Below are positions 62,503 through 64,000 of a DNA stretch of 64,000 nucleotides, piece after piece. The stretch is from assembly GCA_008508345.1 (NCBI GenBank), contig QNGE01000834.1, positions 154,829 to 218,828 on the forward strand. The letters run 5' to 3'. The translations under genes were made by a program, and so were the position numbers. How positions within the stretch are numbered: position 1 is the first letter of the stretch; each line of letters starts with the position of its first letter. The DNA is from Paragonimus westermani (taxonomy: Eukaryota > Platyhelminthes > Trematoda > Plagiorchiida > Troglotrematidae). The notes beneath the pieces are model-generated. The model ran no database searches and was not told the DNA's origin. It worked only from the letters and a program-made list of their open reading frames with translations.

Positions 62503-63164
62503 ACTGTTCTTATGCCAACGCGGTTTCACTCCCTAATAAGTTGGACCAGCCCCATAACCTTTATTCCTCGTGAAACGTATTTATAGTAGGCGTCACACAG
62601 ATCCAATCAAAGGAAGAAGTGTGGGATTTCGATTCGCAAATCTCCGGTATGACTGCGTTTCACAGAAATAGAAAAATCGGTAAAGAAGTTGGTGTGACCT
62701 CTTATTTTGGGTCCTAACTAAAGACCCCAAAGTATTCGCGACAAGATACTATTGAATCTTTTGGAATCAGTCTGACAAGTAGTCAGCGTCACTCCCAACC
62801 GCACTTCTGTTGACTGGTTTGAACTACATGAACACCGACATAGCCCTGCACAAAACTGCGTAAAGTACCAACTTGACGTTATACTCGGATATCAATAGTG
62901 AGAGATTATAGTCACCCGGAGCTAGACTTCACGAACCATTTAGTTAATACTGCAACATCTTTTGCTGGGGATTTGTTCAAAGTAGTAATGAAATCTGGAC
63001 TATTTTTGCATGTTCAGTACCAAGTCAGGTTGCGGGTGGGCCAAAAGCCGTCTTGTAGTAATTGCAATCTTACCAACAAGGTTAGCATGAGATACAATCT
63101 AACTGTCATAGCTCCACTTAATCGTAGGAATCATGCGATGGTTCAGCTATCTACAGGGAATTAG
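62503..63164 (+). pseudogene. LINE AP endonuclease remnant
   Basis: Begins with YANAVSLPNKLDQ (family: N-A-R-S-L-x-N-K), then VFIVGVTQIQ (family: I-x-x-V-T-E-T-W). ISGMTAFHRNRKIGKEVGVT follows, corresponding to the G-x-x-x-x-R-x-D-R-x-x-x-x-G-G-G-V block. After stops, the frame at 62898-63164 gives RDYSHPELDFTN (family G-D-F-N-x-P-x-I-D-W) and FAGDLFKVVMKSGLFLHV. It ends with LRVGQKPSCSNCNLTN and PLNRRNHAMVQ, where a working enzyme has D-L-V-L-T-N and S-D-H. Loss of these Asp residues and the stops make it inactive. Confidence 0.82.
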
Positions 63165-63691
63165 ACAATATATTTCCCAAAATACTTGCGTTAGGACCTA
63201 TCACAAGGCAGACTTCATAGAGATGGACAAAACTTAACAAGGTTGAAGTGCCTGGCTTCTTCACTATACCCAGCCTGAATGATCACTGGTAACTCACCGT
63301 TGGAGAGGTCTCCGATGAGGTTAACGGCAACGTTCCAATGACCTTGTAGAAAGCCGAGACACCTGAGGAGTAAAACCAAACGTCTGATTACATTGGAATG
63401 TTCGGCATGGAACAGGTACTAGCTGCAACAGAACGGAGTCGTGCTAGTTGAGTATTTCCATGGCGTAATAGTACCACGCGTTTCATCAGACAGGACCGAT
63501 TTTGCTATCACCGTGCGCTTACTGATAAGTTGAATGTGTATTCGAAGCTACACTGTAGTCTCAACACACACACAAAGAGTAAGACTGATGGTTCACAAAT
63601 GTAAACCTCTGGTGGATTTACCAACAAGAATGCAGAGGCGGTCAGCACTCTGGGTAAGCAAAATAAATGTGTGCATAGCTACAAATCATGA

Positions 63692-64000
63692 GTGAATTTC
63701 GAGCACATAGGTAAAAACTTAAATGAATTATCACGAATTCCGGTGTCACAAGTCAAAAGCAAATTAGGGAACCTACTAACTCACAAGCCACCCGGTCCAG
63801 ACTTGATATCCCATATCGTATTGGAAAGCTGTGCCACTGAATCAGTAAAACTGTCTACAGTACATTTTACTTGTCCCTTGTCAACTAATGATCTGTCGAC
63901 AACCTTTAAACAATTCACAATCGCACCTATCTTCAAAGATGGATGTAGAGATAACCCAGTAAACTATTGACCGATAGCGATCCTTTCAGTGGTCTGTAAA
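63692..64000 (+). pseudogene. LINE reverse transcriptase N-terminal remnant (partial at window end)
   Basis: Contains SKLGNLLTHKPPGPDLISH (family: L-N-x-x-K-S-x-G-P-D-x-I), VLESCATESVKLS, and TTFKQFTIAPIFKDGCRDNP with VNY. A TGA stop at 63968-63970 falls between NY and PIAILSVVCK, which in working elements read NYRPI(S/A)LTSVVCK without a break. The frame is otherwise open from 63692. The palm with its catalytic Asp residues would lie beyond the window. Confidence 0.85.

Larger units (their letters stand above)
62500..64000 (+). mobile_element. CR1-like non-LTR retrotransposon, endonuclease to reverse transcriptase, right end cut by window
   Basis: The order is AP-type endonuclease (about 62503-63160), linker (63165-63690) and the start of the reverse transcriptase (63692 onward), on the plus strand and interrupted by several stops. 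The linker keeps recognisable pieces such as DRFCYHRALTDKLNVYSKL and KTDGSQM. The element continues beyond base 64000. It has the domain order and motif style of CR1/Pido-like LINEs common in trematodes. Confidence 0.85.

Overview
The window looks like nuclear DNA from a parasitic flatworm, most likely a digenean trematode. It is AT-rich and gene-poor, and it carries one multi-exon gene with multi-kilobase introns. Its repeats are of kinds known from trematodes: tRNA-headed SINEs carrying hammerhead ribozymes (like Schistosoma Sm-alpha), a Ty3/Gypsy element with a CHCC-type Gag finger (CsRn1-like), CR1-like LINEs and short Penelope-like tails. The assignment is inferred from content only; there is no rRNA or mitochondrial marker.

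Positions 1-18524, plus strand: the 3' part of one gene, split over four exons (1-94, 9292-9516, 10432-10573, 18002-18524). The exons encode the end of a somatomedin B domain, a complete thrombospondin type 1 repeat, a short basic linker and a Cys-rich C-terminal domain. This is the architecture of SBSPON (somatomedin B and thrombospondin type 1 domain containing), a secreted matrix protein. All three splice junctions agree in phase, and the joined coding length (984 nt) gives 327 residues plus stop. The 5' end lies upstream of the window. Intron 1 holds a sense hammerhead SINE and a tRNA-like repeat; intron 3 holds an antisense hammerhead SINE.

Positions 18525-39980: I find no convincing gene. 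There are fragments of the hammerhead SINE (24.8 kb, 32.4 kb), a nested palindrome (21.4 kb), a near-perfect 42-bp inverted repeat (35.4 kb) and one copy of an 86-bp repeat (37.2 kb).

Positions 39990-44320: a cluster of mobile elements. A heavily decayed Ty3/Gypsy retrotransposon (Gag finger, protease, reverse transcriptase, RNase H, integrase) is followed by a possible LTR/primer-binding-site remnant, the longest hammerhead SINE copy, and a Penelope-like tail related to the 35.4-kb repeat.

Positions 44320-64000: mostly unassigned DNA. It contains the second copy of the 86-bp repeat (49.5 kb), a CR1-like reverse transcriptase fragment (54.9-55.3 kb), a fourth hammerhead SINE (57.9-58.1 kb), and a longer CR1-like LINE (endonuclease then reverse transcriptase) that runs off the right edge. 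All recognisable retroelement frames contain stops or frameshifts. SBSPON is the only gene I would call functional.
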